This document shows positions 25,923 to 34,123 of a DNA stretch of 64,000 nt, in pieces (position 1 is the stretch's first letter; each line of letters begins with the position of its first letter). The notes under the pieces were generated by a model. It saw nothing but the letters and a program-made list of their open reading frames with translations. It did not search any database and was not told the DNA's origin. This stretch comes from CAWINX01 sp963702055. GTDB lineage: Bacteria > Actinomycetota > Thermoleophilia > Solirubrobacterales > 70-9. The DNA lies in assembly GCA_963702055.1 (NCBI GenBank), contig OY969702.1:496001-560000 (forward strand), written 5' to 3'. The position numbers and the translations under genes are program-made.

Positions 25923-27773
25923 TTACGCCGCCGGGGTCCCAGCGATCCCGGCGGCGACCTTCTTGGCAAACGCGATGATCGTCATCATCGGGTTGACGCC
26001 GACCGAGGTGGGGAAGAGGGAGGCGTCGGCGACGTAGAGGCCGGTCGTGCCGTTGACGGAGCCGTCGCTTCCGCAGGCGCCTTCGCTCGGGCCCGCCGCG
26101 ATCCGCGCGGTCCCCATCGGGTGGAAGGCTTCGAGTCGCAGCTCCGAGGGCTTGATCGCCCTCGCTTCGAACTCGGCCAGCTGTCCCGGCTTCAGCACGC
26201 CGACACGGCCGATGTTGGGGTAGACCTCGACCGCGCCGGCGGCGAAGTGGACCTCGGCGGCGCGGGCGATGCCGAAGCTGAGCCGGCGGGCGTCCTCGTC
26301 GGTGAGCGCGTAGGTCGCGCGGAGCGTGCCGTCGCCGGCGAGGCCGATGCGCCCGGAGGACTCATCGGAGAGGTGGACCCCGATCGAGCCGATCCGGCCG
26401 AAGCCCAGCAACGCCTCCTGGTGTTCGCGACCGGACCCGAGCAGCCAGGCGCCGCCGAAGGCGAGCGGCGTGAAGGTCGCCTCGAGGAGGATGCGTTGCG
26501 ACTCCCACTCGTCGATGTAATAGCTCTGCATCACGCCCTCCCAGCCGCGCACGTCCTCCGCGTAGCGGGCGCCGACCCAGCAGGCGGGATGGATGTGGAG
26601 GTTGCGGCCGACGTGACGGCCGCCCACCCCCGAGCGCAGCAGCAGCTCGGGCGTGCCCAGCGCGCCGCCGGCGACGATCACCGCACGGCGAGCGCGCACG
26701 GCGTAGGGGCGGCGGTGTCCGTTGCCCTTTGCGCTGCCGCCGGCGGTGCAGCTCACCCCGACCGCGCGCCCTCCCTCGACCAGGACGCGGCGTGCCTCGA
26801 CCTCGGTGCGCAGCCGCGCCCCGGCGGCAACGGCGCGGGGCAGGTAGCTGACGTGCATGCCGCGCTTGGCGTCTATCTCGCAGCCGAAGGGGCAGGAGCT
26901 GCACTGGACGCAGTTGCCGGCGTTGCGGGAGATCGGCGCGCCGCCGGCGCCGAGGGCCCGCGCTCCCTCCATCGCCAGCTGGCCGTTGCGACCCATCCGC
27001 TCGGGGTCGAGCGGGGTCACCCGCAGGAACTCCTCGGCCTCGCTGAACTCGGCGTCGAGATCCCGCGCCCAGTCGACTCCGTAGCGGGACCGCCAGTTTT
27101 CGAGCACCGGGTCCGGCGCCCGGAAGCAGGTGCCGGAGTTGATCACCGTCGTGCCGCCCACGGTCCTCGCCACCGGCACCGGAATCTGGGGGCGGCCCTC
27201 GGCGATCGTCAGGCCTCCGTCTCGGTAGAGGGAGGCGATCGCCTCGAGCTGATCACTCGGGTAGGTATCGCGGTTGAAGTGGCGACCTGCTTCGAGCACG
27301 ACCACGTCAAGGCCGGCCTCGGCGAGCGTGGCGGCTGCCACCGCGCCGCCGGCGCCGGAGCCGACGATTACCACGTCGCACTCTTCGCCTTCGCCCTGCG
27401 GCGTCGTCTCGCCCAGCGAGCCGGCCGGCTCGGGCACCGTGCCGTCGGCGAGGGCGCAGCTGACGGTGAGGTCGAGACGCTCTTCGACCTCGGGGTTGAC
27501 CGCGTATCCGAGCGTGGAGAGGACCTTGGCCATCAACAGCAGCTCGTGGTAGATCCCGATCCGGGAGCCCTCCATGCGGCGCAGGAAGTCCTCGCGCGCC
27601 TTGAGGTCCAGCCGACTGAAGCGCCAGGGGAAGGGGAGCAGCTCGAAGACGCGCAGTCCCAGCTTGAGGCGGGAGAGAACTCGTGGCGAGAGAGAGGTCA
27701 GGAACTCGGCCACCGGGCCGGAGACCTCAATGTCTCGTTCCGCCGCGGGCAGGCCGTCGATTCCGGGCGCCAT
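25923..27773 (-). CDS. GMC-type FAD oxidoreductase with gluconate-dehydrogenase-3-like N-terminus
   Basis: A 616-residue flavoprotein, probably an alcohol or sterol oxidase/dehydrogenase. The FAD-binding motif VVIVGSGAGGAVAAATLAEA starts near residue 134; GNCVQCSSCPFGCEID holds four cysteines that could bind an Fe-S cluster; the GMC C-terminal signature SVGVNPMMTIIAFAKK is present. Residues 1-125 resemble the gluconate 2-dehydrogenase subunit 3 / long-chain-alcohol-oxidase N-domain. The same frame codes LSAAEQRTLSAICAAM just upstream of the ATG at 27773, typical of that domain, so the real start may be earlier although no ATG/GTG is available before a stop. The substrate is not determinable. 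Confidence 0.8.
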   Translation of the reverse strand: MAPGIDGLPAAERDIEVSGPVAEFLTSLSPRVLSRLKLGLRVFELLPFPWRFSRLDLKAREDFLRRMEGSRIGIYHELLLMAKVLSTLGYAVNPEVEERLDLTVSCALADGTVPEPAGSLGETTPQGEGEECDVVIVGSGAGGAVAAATLAEAGLDVVVLEAGRHFNRDTYPSDQLEAIASLYRDGGLTIAEGRPQIPVPVARTVGGTTVINSGTCFRAPDPVLENWRSRYGVDWARDLDAEFSEAEEFLRVTPLDPERMGRNGQLAMEGARALGAGGAPISRNAGNCVQCSSCPFGCEIDAKRGMHVSYLPRAVAAGARLRTEVEARRVLVEGGRAVGVSCTAGGSAKGNGHRRPYAVRARRAVIVAGGALGTPELLLRSGVGGRHVGRNLHIHPACWVGARYAEDVRGWEGVMQSYYIDEWESQRILLEATFTPLAFGGAWLLGSGREHQEALLGFGRIGSIGVHLSDESSGRIGLAGDGTLRATYALTDEDARRLSFGIARAAEVHFAAGAVEVYPNIGRVGVLKPGQLAEFEARAIKPSELRLEAFHPMGTARIAAGPSEGACGSDGSVNGTTGLYVADASLFPTSVGVNPMMTIIAFAKKVAAGIAGTPAA

Positions 27774-27833
27774 CGCGGCGCAGATCGCGCTCAGGGTGCG
27801 TTGCTCAGCGGCGGAGAGCCCTGGCGAGCGCCT

Positions 27834-28277
27834 TCAGCCGGGAGAGGGCTGCCGGCCGATCCGACCGACCAGCGACCAGAGCCACAGCGCCAGCAGCGCA
27901 AGAAAGCCGTCGACGAGGAAGTTCAGCAGGTAGATGAAGACGTGCTGGTCGAAGAGATAGAAGCCGAGCGCGGCCAGTGAGGAGGCAGTCTTGCCGGCGG
28001 CGAGGACGAGCAGGAAGGGGCGATAGCGGACGACGTCGGCCTGGACGACGAGGCAGATCGCCGTGATCACCACCATGTAGGCGAAGCCGAGCGCCAGCCA
28101 GAGCTGCTCGGTGCCGTGGGGCGCGCGGGTGAAGCCGCCGAGCGAGTCGCCGAGGTCGGAGATCGTGTCGAGGACCCCGTTGGGGACGGCGATGAAGAGG
28201 ATGCCGACGACGGCGAAACTGAGTGCCAGCAGGCGCAGGCTGGCGACTACGAATCTCTCGGCCGTCGGTCCCCGCAT
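27834..28277 (-). CDS. Four-TM hypothetical protein
   Basis: A 147-residue membrane protein with hydrophobic segments at ~14-33, ~58-78, ~86-106 and ~112-137 (for example LLALSFAVVGILFIAVPNGV, LWLALGFAYMVVITAICLVV). It lies upstream of the GMC oxidoreductase gene on the same strand with a ~60-bp gap, so it may be its membrane partner or electron-transfer companion; this is inference. Start ATG at 28277 with TAGAGT 8 nt upstream. No family name can be given. Confidence 0.6.
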   Translation of the reverse strand: MRGPTAERFVVASLRLLALSFAVVGILFIAVPNGVLDTISDLGDSLGGFTRAPHGTEQLWLALGFAYMVVITAICLVVQADVVRYRPFLLVLAAGKTASSLAALGFYLFDQHVFIYLLNFLVDGFLALLALWLWSLVGRIGRQPSPG

Positions 28278-28285
28278 CCGGCGGC

Positions 28286-28291
28286 ACTCTA
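28286..28291 (-). promoter_or_regulatory. -10-like hexamer TAGAGT
   Basis: On the minus strand TAGAGT ends 8 nt before the ATG at 28277, consistent with a leaderless transcript. Confidence 0.4.
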
Positions 28292-28331
28292 ACTGGCTGG
28301 GCAGCCAGGCGCTCGACTGGCGTGTGCCGCC

Positions 28332-28337
28332 TAGAAT
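28332..28337 (+). promoter_or_regulatory. -10-like hexamer TAGAAT for gatC
   Basis: TAGAAT ends 7 nt before the GTG at 28345. The short divergent gap (28278-28344) carries this and the opposing hexamer at 28286-28291. Confidence 0.45.
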
Positions 28338-28344
28338 CCGCCGC

Positions 28345-28635
28345 GTGATCGATCGCGAGCAGGTGCTTCACATCGCCAAATTGGCCCAGCTACGCCTGGA
28401 TGACGCCGAGGTGGAGCGGATGGCTGGGGAGCTTTCGGGGATCCTGGAGCAGGTGGACCGGATCGGCGAGCTTGATCTCGAGGGAGTCGAGCCGACCTCG
28501 CACGTGGTTGCCTTGGAGAACGTGTTGCGGGCCGACGAGCCGCGGCCCAGCCTCCCCAAGGAGAAGGCGCTGGAGTCGGCTCCGGACCCCGCCGACGGAG
28601 CGTTCCGGGTCCCGACCACGCAGGCCGACTCCTGA
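28345..28635 (+). CDS. gatC: Aspartyl/glutamyl-tRNA amidotransferase subunit C
   Basis: The small scaffold subunit of GatCAB, which amidates Glu-tRNA-Gln or Asp-tRNA-Asn; 96 residues. VIDREQVLHIAKLAQLRLDD, GILEQVDRIGELD, the GVEPTSHV motif and the LRADEP segment are typical. The GTG at 28345 is where the family begins, and TAGAAT precedes it. The stop overlaps gatB (TGATG). In most genomes gatA follows gatC; here gatB does. Confidence 0.9.
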   Translation: MIDREQVLHIAKLAQLRLDDAEVERMAGELSGILEQVDRIGELDLEGVEPTSHVVALENVLRADEPRPSLPKEKALESAPDPADGAFRVPTTQADS

Positions 28636-30083
28636 TGGCGCCGGCGACCGAGCTGGAGGCCGTGATCGGGCTGGAGATCCACGTCCAGCTGGCCACCAGG
28701 ACGAAGATGTTCTGCGGCTGCGAGCTCTCCTTCGGCGACGAGGCCAACGTCCATACCTGTCCGGTCTGCCTCGCCCACCCCGGCGTCCTGCCGGTGGTCA
28801 ACGAGCAGGCGATTCGCTACGCGCTGCAGATCGCCGCGGCGCTGGAGTGCGAGGTCGCGCCGCGTTCGATCTTTCACCGCAAGAACTACTTCTACCCCGA
28901 CAACTCGAAGGCGTACCAGATAAGCCAGTACGACATTCCGCTTGCTACGGCGGGGCGGCTCGGCGACGTTCGCATCCATCGCGCCCACCTCGAAGAGGAC
29001 GCGGCGAAGATGATTCACCTCGGCGAGTCGGGTCGAATCCACGGCTCCGGCGCCTCGCTGGTCGACTTCAACCGCGGCGGCACGCCGCTGGTGGAGATCG
29101 TCACCGAGCCCGACCTGCGCAGCGCCTCCGAGGCCGCCGAGTGGGCGCGACTGCTGCGGGAGACGGTCCGTCAGCTGGGCGTCTCCGACGTCAACATGGA
29201 GGAGGGCAGCCTGCGCTGCGACGCCAACGTCTCGGTGCGGCCGGTCGGCAGCGAGGAACTCGGCGTCAAGACCGAGCTGAAGAACATGAACAGCTTCCGC
29301 TTTCTCGAGCGCGGCGTCGAGGCCGAGCTGGCGCGACAGCGGGCGCTGGTCGAGGCGGGGGAGAGGGTCGTCCAGGAGACCCTGCACTTTGATCCCGACT
29401 CGGGCACCCTGACTTCGCTGCGCTCCAAGGAGGAGGCGCACGACTACCGCTACTTCCCCGAGCCCGACCTGGTGCCGCTGGCGCCGACCGAGGAGATGCT
29501 GCGCGAGGCGCGCGAGGCGTTGCCGGAGCTGCCGGCAGCGCGGATGGCGCGATACGAGGAGGAGATGGGCCTATCGCCGGACGCAGCGGCGCTGCTCGTG
29601 GCCGACCCGGAAACCGCCGCCTACTTCGAGCGCACTGCGAATGAAGCCGCGGGAGTCGAGGCCCGTGTCGTCGCCAACTGGGTTACCGGCGAACTGGCTG
29701 CGGCTTTGCGCCAACACGGCAGCGAGGCGAACGCCACCGAGTCCAAGGTCGAGCCCGAGTCGCTCGCCGTGCTGGTGGCGTTGGTCCAGGAGAAGGAGAT
29801 CTCCCATGGCAGCGGCAAGACGGTCCTGGCGACGCTCGTCGCCGAAGGAGGCGACCCGGCGGCGATCGTCGAGCGCGAGGGCCTCGCCCAGATCTCCGAC
29901 AGCGGGGAGTTGGAGGCGATAGTCGCCGCCGCTGTCGAGGCCAACCCCGAGGCGGCCGAACAGATTCGCTCGGGTAACGGGAAGGCGATCGGTGCGATCG
30001 TCGGCGCGGTGATGAAGGAGACCAAGGGTCGCGCCGACGGCGGCGAGGTCAACCGCCTGATCAAGGAGCAGCTGGAACTCTGA
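28635..30083 (+). CDS. gatB: Aspartyl/glutamyl-tRNA amidotransferase subunit B
   Basis: Kinase/transamidase subunit of GatCAB; 482 residues. EAVIGLEIHVQLATRTKMFC opens the cradle domain; CGC...CPVC gives the zinc site; SIFHRKNYFYPDNSKAYQIS, GIVTEPD-like VEIVTEPDLRS and DYRYFPEPDLVPL are canonical. The C-terminal helical and YqeY/tail domain ends MKETKGRADGGEVNRLIKEQ, which contacts the tRNA elbow. It starts inside the gatC stop. gatA, which supplies the glutaminase, is not in this window. Confidence 0.95.
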   Translation: MAPATELEAVIGLEIHVQLATRTKMFCGCELSFGDEANVHTCPVCLAHPGVLPVVNEQAIRYALQIAAALECEVAPRSIFHRKNYFYPDNSKAYQISQYDIPLATAGRLGDVRIHRAHLEEDAAKMIHLGESGRIHGSGASLVDFNRGGTPLVEIVTEPDLRSASEAAEWARLLRETVRQLGVSDVNMEEGSLRCDANVSVRPVGSEELGVKTELKNMNSFRFLERGVEAELARQRALVEAGERVVQETLHFDPDSGTLTSLRSKEEAHDYRYFPEPDLVPLAPTEEMLREAREALPELPAARMARYEEEMGLSPDAAALLVADPETAAYFERTANEAAGVEARVVANWVTGELAAALRQHGSEANATESKVEPESLAVLVALVQEKEISHGSGKTVLATLVAEGGDPAAIVEREGLAQISDSGELEAIVAAAVEANPEAAEQIRSGNGKAIGAIVGAVMKETKGRADGGEVNRLIKEQLEL

Positions 30084-30091
30084 CACCCAGC

Positions 30092-30138
30092 TTCCGCTGT
30101 TCCTTTGCCTCCATATTTGAGGCAAAGGAACAGCGGAA
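30092..30138. repeat. Perfect 20-bp inverted repeat after gatB
   Basis: TTCCGCTGTTCCTTTGCCTC (30092-30111) and its exact reverse complement (30119-30138) are separated by 7 nt. It lies 8 nt after the gatB stop and may act as a terminator, but there is no T-run. A diverged copy with the same arm lies inside menF at 39453-39499, and similarity extends a few bases outside the arms (CAC.CAGC on the left), so this is a dispersed palindromic repeat rather than a simple terminator. Confidence 0.7.
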
Positions 30139-30160
30139 CGGCAAAAGGTAGTGCGTTCCC

Positions 30161-30195
30161 GCACTTTGTAACAACTTGTTACAAAGTGCTAGGTT
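30161..30195 (+). promoter_or_regulatory. 29-bp operator palindrome and promoter of the NADH dehydrogenase gene
   Basis: GCACTTTGTAACA (30161-30173), ACT, TGTTACAAAGTGC (30177-30189) is a perfect 13-bp inverted repeat. TTGTAA (30166-30171) and TAGGTT (30190-30195) make a -35/-10 pair with an 18-nt spacer, so the operator fills the spacer. The -10 ends 6 nt before the ATG, predicting a leaderless message. Confidence 0.6.
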
Positions 30196-30201
30196 GACCG
30201 T

Positions 30202-31479
30202 ATGGCCTGGAACGTCGTCATCGCCGGTGGGGGATTCGGCGGCGCGATGGCGGCGCGGGAGTTCGAGCGGATCATCCCGCGGCAGTCGGCCCGACTCGTC
30301 CTCGTCAACGACGTCAACTTCATGCTCTACACGCCGTTCCTGCCGGAGGCTGCGGCCGGGACCCTGGAGCCGCGGCACGTGGTCACGCCGTTGCGCGAGA
30401 TCCTCAAACGGACCTACCTGCGGTTGGGCGAGATCGACGCCCACGATCCCGCCGCCCGCACGGTCGAGCTGCGCGATCGCTACGGGGACACCGAGACCCT
30501 CCACTACGACCAGCTGCTGCTGGCGCTCGGCTCGATCTCGCGGGTGCTGCCGATTCCCGGCCTCGCCGAGCACGCGGTCGGCTTCAAAACCCTCGCCGAC
30601 GCGATCTGGCTCCGCAACCACGTGGTCGAGACGCTGGAGGCGGCCAACGCGACCGAGGACCCGGCGCGCCGCGACGAGCTGCTCACCTACGTTTTCGTCG
30701 GTGGCGGCTACGCCGGCCTGGAGGCGCTCGCCGAGCTGCAGGACTTCGCCGCCGACGCGATCGAGAGCTACCCGCGCGCCCGTCTGCACGGGATGCGCTG
30801 GGTCCTCGTCGAGGCCGCCGACCGGGTCCTGCCGGAGATCGACGCGCAGCTCGCCGATTACGCGCTGCGCGAGCTGCGCGGTCGCGGCATCGACATCCGC
30901 CTCGGCACGACGCTGGAGGAGGTCACCGCCGAGAGCGCCCGGCTTGCCGGCGGCGAGACGCTGCCGACCCGGACGGTCGTCTGGACCGCCGGCGTCACAC
31001 CCAACCCGAGCCTGGCGCGCCTCGGCGTGCCGCTCGACGAACGTGGTCGTGTGCCGGTCGACGATCACCTGCGGGTCGAGGGGATGGAATCGGTCTGGGC
31101 GATCGGCGACTGCGCCGCTGCTCCCGATCCGCGCGGCGGCGTCTGCCCGCCGACCGCCCAACACGCCGTTCGCCAGGGCCCGGTCGCGGCGCGCAACATC
31201 GCCGCCGAGTTGGGTGTCGGGACGGCGCAGCCGTTCGACTACGAGGGCAGCGCCGCCTTCGTCAACCTGGGCCGCTACAAGGCGGTCGGGCGGATCGGCA
31301 CGCGCACCTTCCGCGGCTTCCCGGCCTGGTGGATGGCGCGGACTTACCACATGAGCCAGATCCCGGGCACGGCTCGCAAGGTCCGCGCGGTGCTCGACTG
31401 GACCGCCGGCCTGCCCTTCCGCCGCGACACCTCGGAGGTCGGCTCGATCGGCCATCCGACGCCGTTGGGGCGAGAATAG
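30202..31479 (+). CDS. ndh: Type II NADH:quinone oxidoreductase (NDH-2)
   Basis: Single-subunit, non-proton-pumping flavoprotein that passes electrons from NADH to menaquinone; 425 residues. Two Rossmann loops: VVIAGGGFGGAMAAREFERI at 4-23 for FAD and YVFVGGGYAGLEALAELQDF for NADH. Further motifs are LLALGSISRVLPIPGL, VWTAGVTPNPSLARLGV, SVWAIGDCAAAPDPRG and PPTAQHAVRQGPVAARNI. The C-terminal ~60 residues are amphipathic and would lie on the membrane. Its own strong palindromic operator suggests tight control. Related ferredoxin/quinone reductases are the main alternative. A small zinc-ribbon membrane gene follows after 4 bp. Confidence 0.87.
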   Translation: MAWNVVIAGGGFGGAMAAREFERIIPRQSARLVLVNDVNFMLYTPFLPEAAAGTLEPRHVVTPLREILKRTYLRLGEIDAHDPAARTVELRDRYGDTETLHYDQLLLALGSISRVLPIPGLAEHAVGFKTLADAIWLRNHVVETLEAANATEDPARRDELLTYVFVGGGYAGLEALAELQDFAADAIESYPRARLHGMRWVLVEAADRVLPEIDAQLADYALRELRGRGIDIRLGTTLEEVTAESARLAGGETLPTRTVVWTAGVTPNPSLARLGVPLDERGRVPVDDHLRVEGMESVWAIGDCAAAPDPRGGVCPPTAQHAVRQGPVAARNIAAELGVGTAQPFDYEGSAAFVNLGRYKAVGRIGTRTFRGFPAWWMARTYHMSQIPGTARKVRAVLDWTAGLPFRRDTSEVGSIGHPTPLGRE

Positions 31480-31483
31480 GGAC

Positions 31484-31753
31484 GTGGGCTTCGAGTACCT
31501 CTTCATCGCGTTTGCATTCGGCCTCGCCACCGCGATCATCGGCAAGGGCAAGGGCAGCTCCTTCTGGCTGTGGCTGATCATCGGCACCGTGGTGCCGGTC
31601 CTCGGCCTGGTCGCGGTGATCCTCTTCCGCTCCGAGAAGGTCGAGCCCGAGCGTCGCTGCCCGACCTGTGGCAAGAACCTGAAGCTCTACGTCCAGGTCT
31701 GCCCGCGCTGCGGGACCGACCTCTACCTGCCGGACTCGGCCGAGTCCGGCTGA
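31484..31753 (+). CDS. Small membrane protein with C-terminal zinc ribbon
   Basis: An 89-residue protein. Two hydrophobic segments (YLFIAFAFGLATAIIG and FWLWLIIGTVVPVLGLVAVILF) precede a cytoplasmic zinc ribbon with two CxxC knuckles (RRCPTCGKNLKLYVQVCPRCG). GTG start 4 bp after the ndh stop, so probably co-transcribed. Function unknown; the fold is common in actinobacterial one- or two-TM zinc-ribbon proteins. Confidence 0.65.
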   Translation: MGFEYLFIAFAFGLATAIIGKGKGSSFWLWLIIGTVVPVLGLVAVILFRSEKVEPERRCPTCGKNLKLYVQVCPRCGTDLYLPDSAESG

Positions 31754-31757
31754 GCAC

Positions 31758-32825
31758 TCAGCGCAGCCAGGTCCGCACGATCGCGTTGGCGAAGCCAAGG
31801 CCGTAGCGGACCACCGCCGGCTTCTTCGAGCTGCCGTGGAGGCGGCGCTCGACCGTGATCGGCACCTCCTTCGCGGGGATGCCGCGCTTGATCGCCTCGA
31901 TCATGAACTCGGAGGTGTGGAACTGCTCCTGGCGCAGGACGAGCTGGGGGAGGACGGTGGTGCGGACGGCCCGGTAGCCGTTCGAGCAGTCGGTGACGTG
32001 GGTGCGGGTGATCAGGGAGACGAGCCGGTTGAAGAAGACGATGCCGAGCTCACGGGCGAAGTGGTTGCGGTCGGCCTGGCCGAGTACCCGCGAGCCGTGG
32101 GCGACGTCGACCTCGCCGTCGAGGACCGGCTTGACCAGGCGCTCCATCTCCGAGGGCAGGTGCTGGCCGTCGGCGTCGAGGGTGACGACGATCTCGGCGC
32201 CGGAGTCGACCATCAGCCGGTAGCCGGTGCGCAGGGCGGCCCCACCGCCGCGGTTGATCACGTGACGGGCGACCACCGCGCCATGTCTCGCTGCCTCGTC
32301 GCCGGTGCCGTCGCGCGAGCCGTCGTCGACGACCAGCACCGAGGTCTGCACCCCACAGACCTCCGCGGGCATCCGGTCGAGCACGTGGCCGATGTTCTCG
32401 GCCTCGTTGTAGGCGGGGATGACGATCGCGATCTTGCCGCGGAAGCGGGTCGGGAGGTCGGCCTGGCGGAATTCCTCCCAGGCCAGCCCCTCGAGCACCG
32501 CGGAGAGCTGACGGGAGTTGCGGCTCGCCTGCGAGAGCGAGCGCAGGACGAGTAGGAAGAGGACGAAGATCGCGAAGACCGCGAGGCCGAGGATCCTCCC
32601 GCCGTTGCCCTTCTGGAAGGAGAAGGTGGAGAGCAGCTTGTCGGTCAGCTCGGTGCCGGAGACGATCGCCAGGCCGGCGCCCGCGGCGAGCAGGATCAGC
32701 ACGTCGACGTTGCGCAGCGAGCGGCGGCGGGCGATCGCGTAGGCGACGATCGCAACCGCGGCGAGGAGGCCGGCGGCGCGAAGCGCGGTCAGCTCTGGGG
32801 GGAAGACGCCTGCCTGGGGGACCAT
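31758..32825 (-). CDS. Membrane glycosyltransferase: DUF2304-like N-terminus fused to GT2 (dolichol-phosphate mannosyltransferase type)
   Basis: A 355-residue protein. Residues 1-~115 contain three membrane helices in a DUF2304-like arrangement (AIARRRSLRNVDVLILLAAG, GLAVFAIFVLFLLVLRSLSQ, then a charged helix). The GT2 domain follows: IAIVIPAYNEAENIGHVLDR, VLVVDDGSRDGTGDEAARHG, VTLDADGQHLPSEM (the DxD metal site) and DCSNGYRAVRTT. It should transfer a sugar from a nucleotide donor to polyprenyl phosphate. The start ATG at 32825 overlaps the end of the upstream GT39 gene by 37 bp. It probably supplies lipid-linked sugars to the two GT39 enzymes encoded upstream. Confidence 0.82.
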   Translation of the reverse strand: MVPQAGVFPPELTALRAAGLLAAVAIVAYAIARRRSLRNVDVLILLAAGAGLAIVSGTELTDKLLSTFSFQKGNGGRILGLAVFAIFVLFLLVLRSLSQASRNSRQLSAVLEGLAWEEFRQADLPTRFRGKIAIVIPAYNEAENIGHVLDRMPAEVCGVQTSVLVVDDGSRDGTGDEAARHGAVVARHVINRGGGAALRTGYRLMVDSGAEIVVTLDADGQHLPSEMERLVKPVLDGEVDVAHGSRVLGQADRNHFARELGIVFFNRLVSLITRTHVTDCSNGYRAVRTTVLPQLVLRQEQFHTSEFMIEAIKRGIPAKEVPITVERRLHGSSKKPAVVRYGLGFANAIVRTWLR

Positions 32826-34123
32826 GAGCCGCTGGAGGATAGGGCTCCACCGGCCCTCGCCAGGGCTGCGGCGGCAAGCGGAAAGACAAGTGTCATCAGG
32901 ATTTCGTTGCGGCGACTGGTCGCCAGCGAGGCGGCGCCGACCGCGGTGACGATGACGATCGGCGTCGCCATCGCGACCAGTTCCCACCACCATCGCCGCC
33001 AGGCGAGCACGCCGAGACCGGCCAGCGCCAGCAGGACGATCGCGACCTGGACGACACGCCCGGCGGTGCTGCTCATCGCCGCTCCGACGCCGCCGCTCCA
33101 CATCCGTCCCACCTTGCGGAAGGTCATCCCGACGTAGCCGAGCGGGTCCTTGCCGAAGTACTTGGAGAAGTCCTGCTTGCCGACCTTGCCGAGTGCCGAG
33201 TCGCGCGGCAGGTCGGGGTAGCGCGCCGCGACGCGGTCGAAGAGCGGCGTGGGGTCGACCCGGTCCAGCGCAGCCGAGCCGGGCGCAAGGTCGCGGTGCA
33301 GGTAGCGCTCGACCAGCAGCGCCTTGACCCGCTGGTAGTCGCCGTCGGCAGGTAGGTATGTGCCGACGTAGAGCGCCTTGCCGCCACCGGTCGAGAGCGG
33401 CACGACGCGACCCAGCACGATGGTGTTGCGGATCGTCCAGGGGACGATCGGGAGGAGGAAGGCGACGAGGAGGAGGGCGGTCCCGGAGGCGGCGGGGCGC
33501 CATCCGCGCGCCCGGCCGATCCGGATCGCGGCGAGGACGGCGAAGGCGATGCCGACGGTCAGGTACTCCGGCCGGATCAGCGCCGTCAGGCCGAAGAGGA
33601 GGCCGGGGAGGAGCCAGGCGCGCGGGCGCCGCTCCGGCTCACTCGCCCAGAGGAAGGCAAGGACGGCCGCGGGCAGGGTGAGGATTGCCGGCGGCTCGCT
33701 CATCAGCTCGCCGGTCGTGTGGATGAAGGGTGGGTAGACGGCGACCCCGAAGGCGGCGATCAGCCCGGCGGGACGGCAGGCGATCCGTTTGCCAAGCAGG
33801 AAGACGACGACGATCGCCGCGGCTCCGAGCAGCGCCTCGACGAGCCGCGCCGTCCCCTCGCGCGCTCCCCCCGTCGCGTAGAAGCTCGCCGCATAGAGAA
33901 GTGGGGCGCCGGGCGACCAGTCGCTGGAGTCGCGAAAGTCGGGCCCGCCGTAGCTGCCGTCCTCATACAGCCCCTTGGCGAGCGCGTAATAGGCGTGGGA
34001 GTCGTCGGCGGGGTTGGCGACCGGCGAGACCGCGCTGTAGGCGCGCAGCCCGAGGCCCAGCGTGACGATCAACGCCAACAGAATCAGCGTCGTGCGCCCA
34101 AACCGCTCCTGGAGCCGTGTCAT
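32789..34123 (-). CDS. GT39/ArnT-like polytopic membrane glycosyltransferase, copy 1
   Basis: A 444-residue, ~11-TM GT-C glycosyltransferase. The first extracytoplasmic loop has the acidic pair and DSHAYYALAKGLYEDGSYGG; WSPGAPLLYAASFYATG, GELMSEPPAILTLPAAVLAF and ALIRPEYLTVG are family-like. It probably transfers a sugar from a polyprenyl-phosphate donor on the outer face of the membrane. It is clearly paralogous to the next gene upstream (shared WTIRN...STGG...GTYLP.DGD). Its start overlaps that gene's stop, and its end overlaps the GT2 gene, so the three form one operon. The acceptor is unknown. Confidence 0.78.
   Translation of the reverse strand: MTRLQERFGRTTLILLALIVTLGLGLRAYSAVSPVANPADDSHAYYALAKGLYEDGSYGGPDFRDSSDWSPGAPLLYAASFYATGGAREGTARLVEALLGAAAIVVVFLLGKRIACRPAGLIAAFGVAVYPPFIHTTGELMSEPPAILTLPAAVLAFLWASEPERRPRAWLLPGLLFGLTALIRPEYLTVGIAFAVLAAIRIGRARGWRPAASGTALLLVAFLLPIVPWTIRNTIVLGRVVPLSTGGGKALYVGTYLPADGDYQRVKALLVERYLHRDLAPGSAALDRVDPTPLFDRVAARYPDLPRDSALGKVGKQDFSKYFGKDPLGYVGMTFRKVGRMWSGGVGAAMSSTAGRVVQVAIVLLALAGLGVLAWRRWWWELVAMATPIVIVTAVGAASLATSRRNEILMTLVFPLAAAALARAGGALSSSGSWSPRQASSPQS

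Noticed and set aside
26121..27980. A 619-codon plus-strand open frame over the GMC oxidoreductase
   Set aside because: Antisense shadow with no recognisable motif; the minus-strand gene has clear FAD and GMC signatures.
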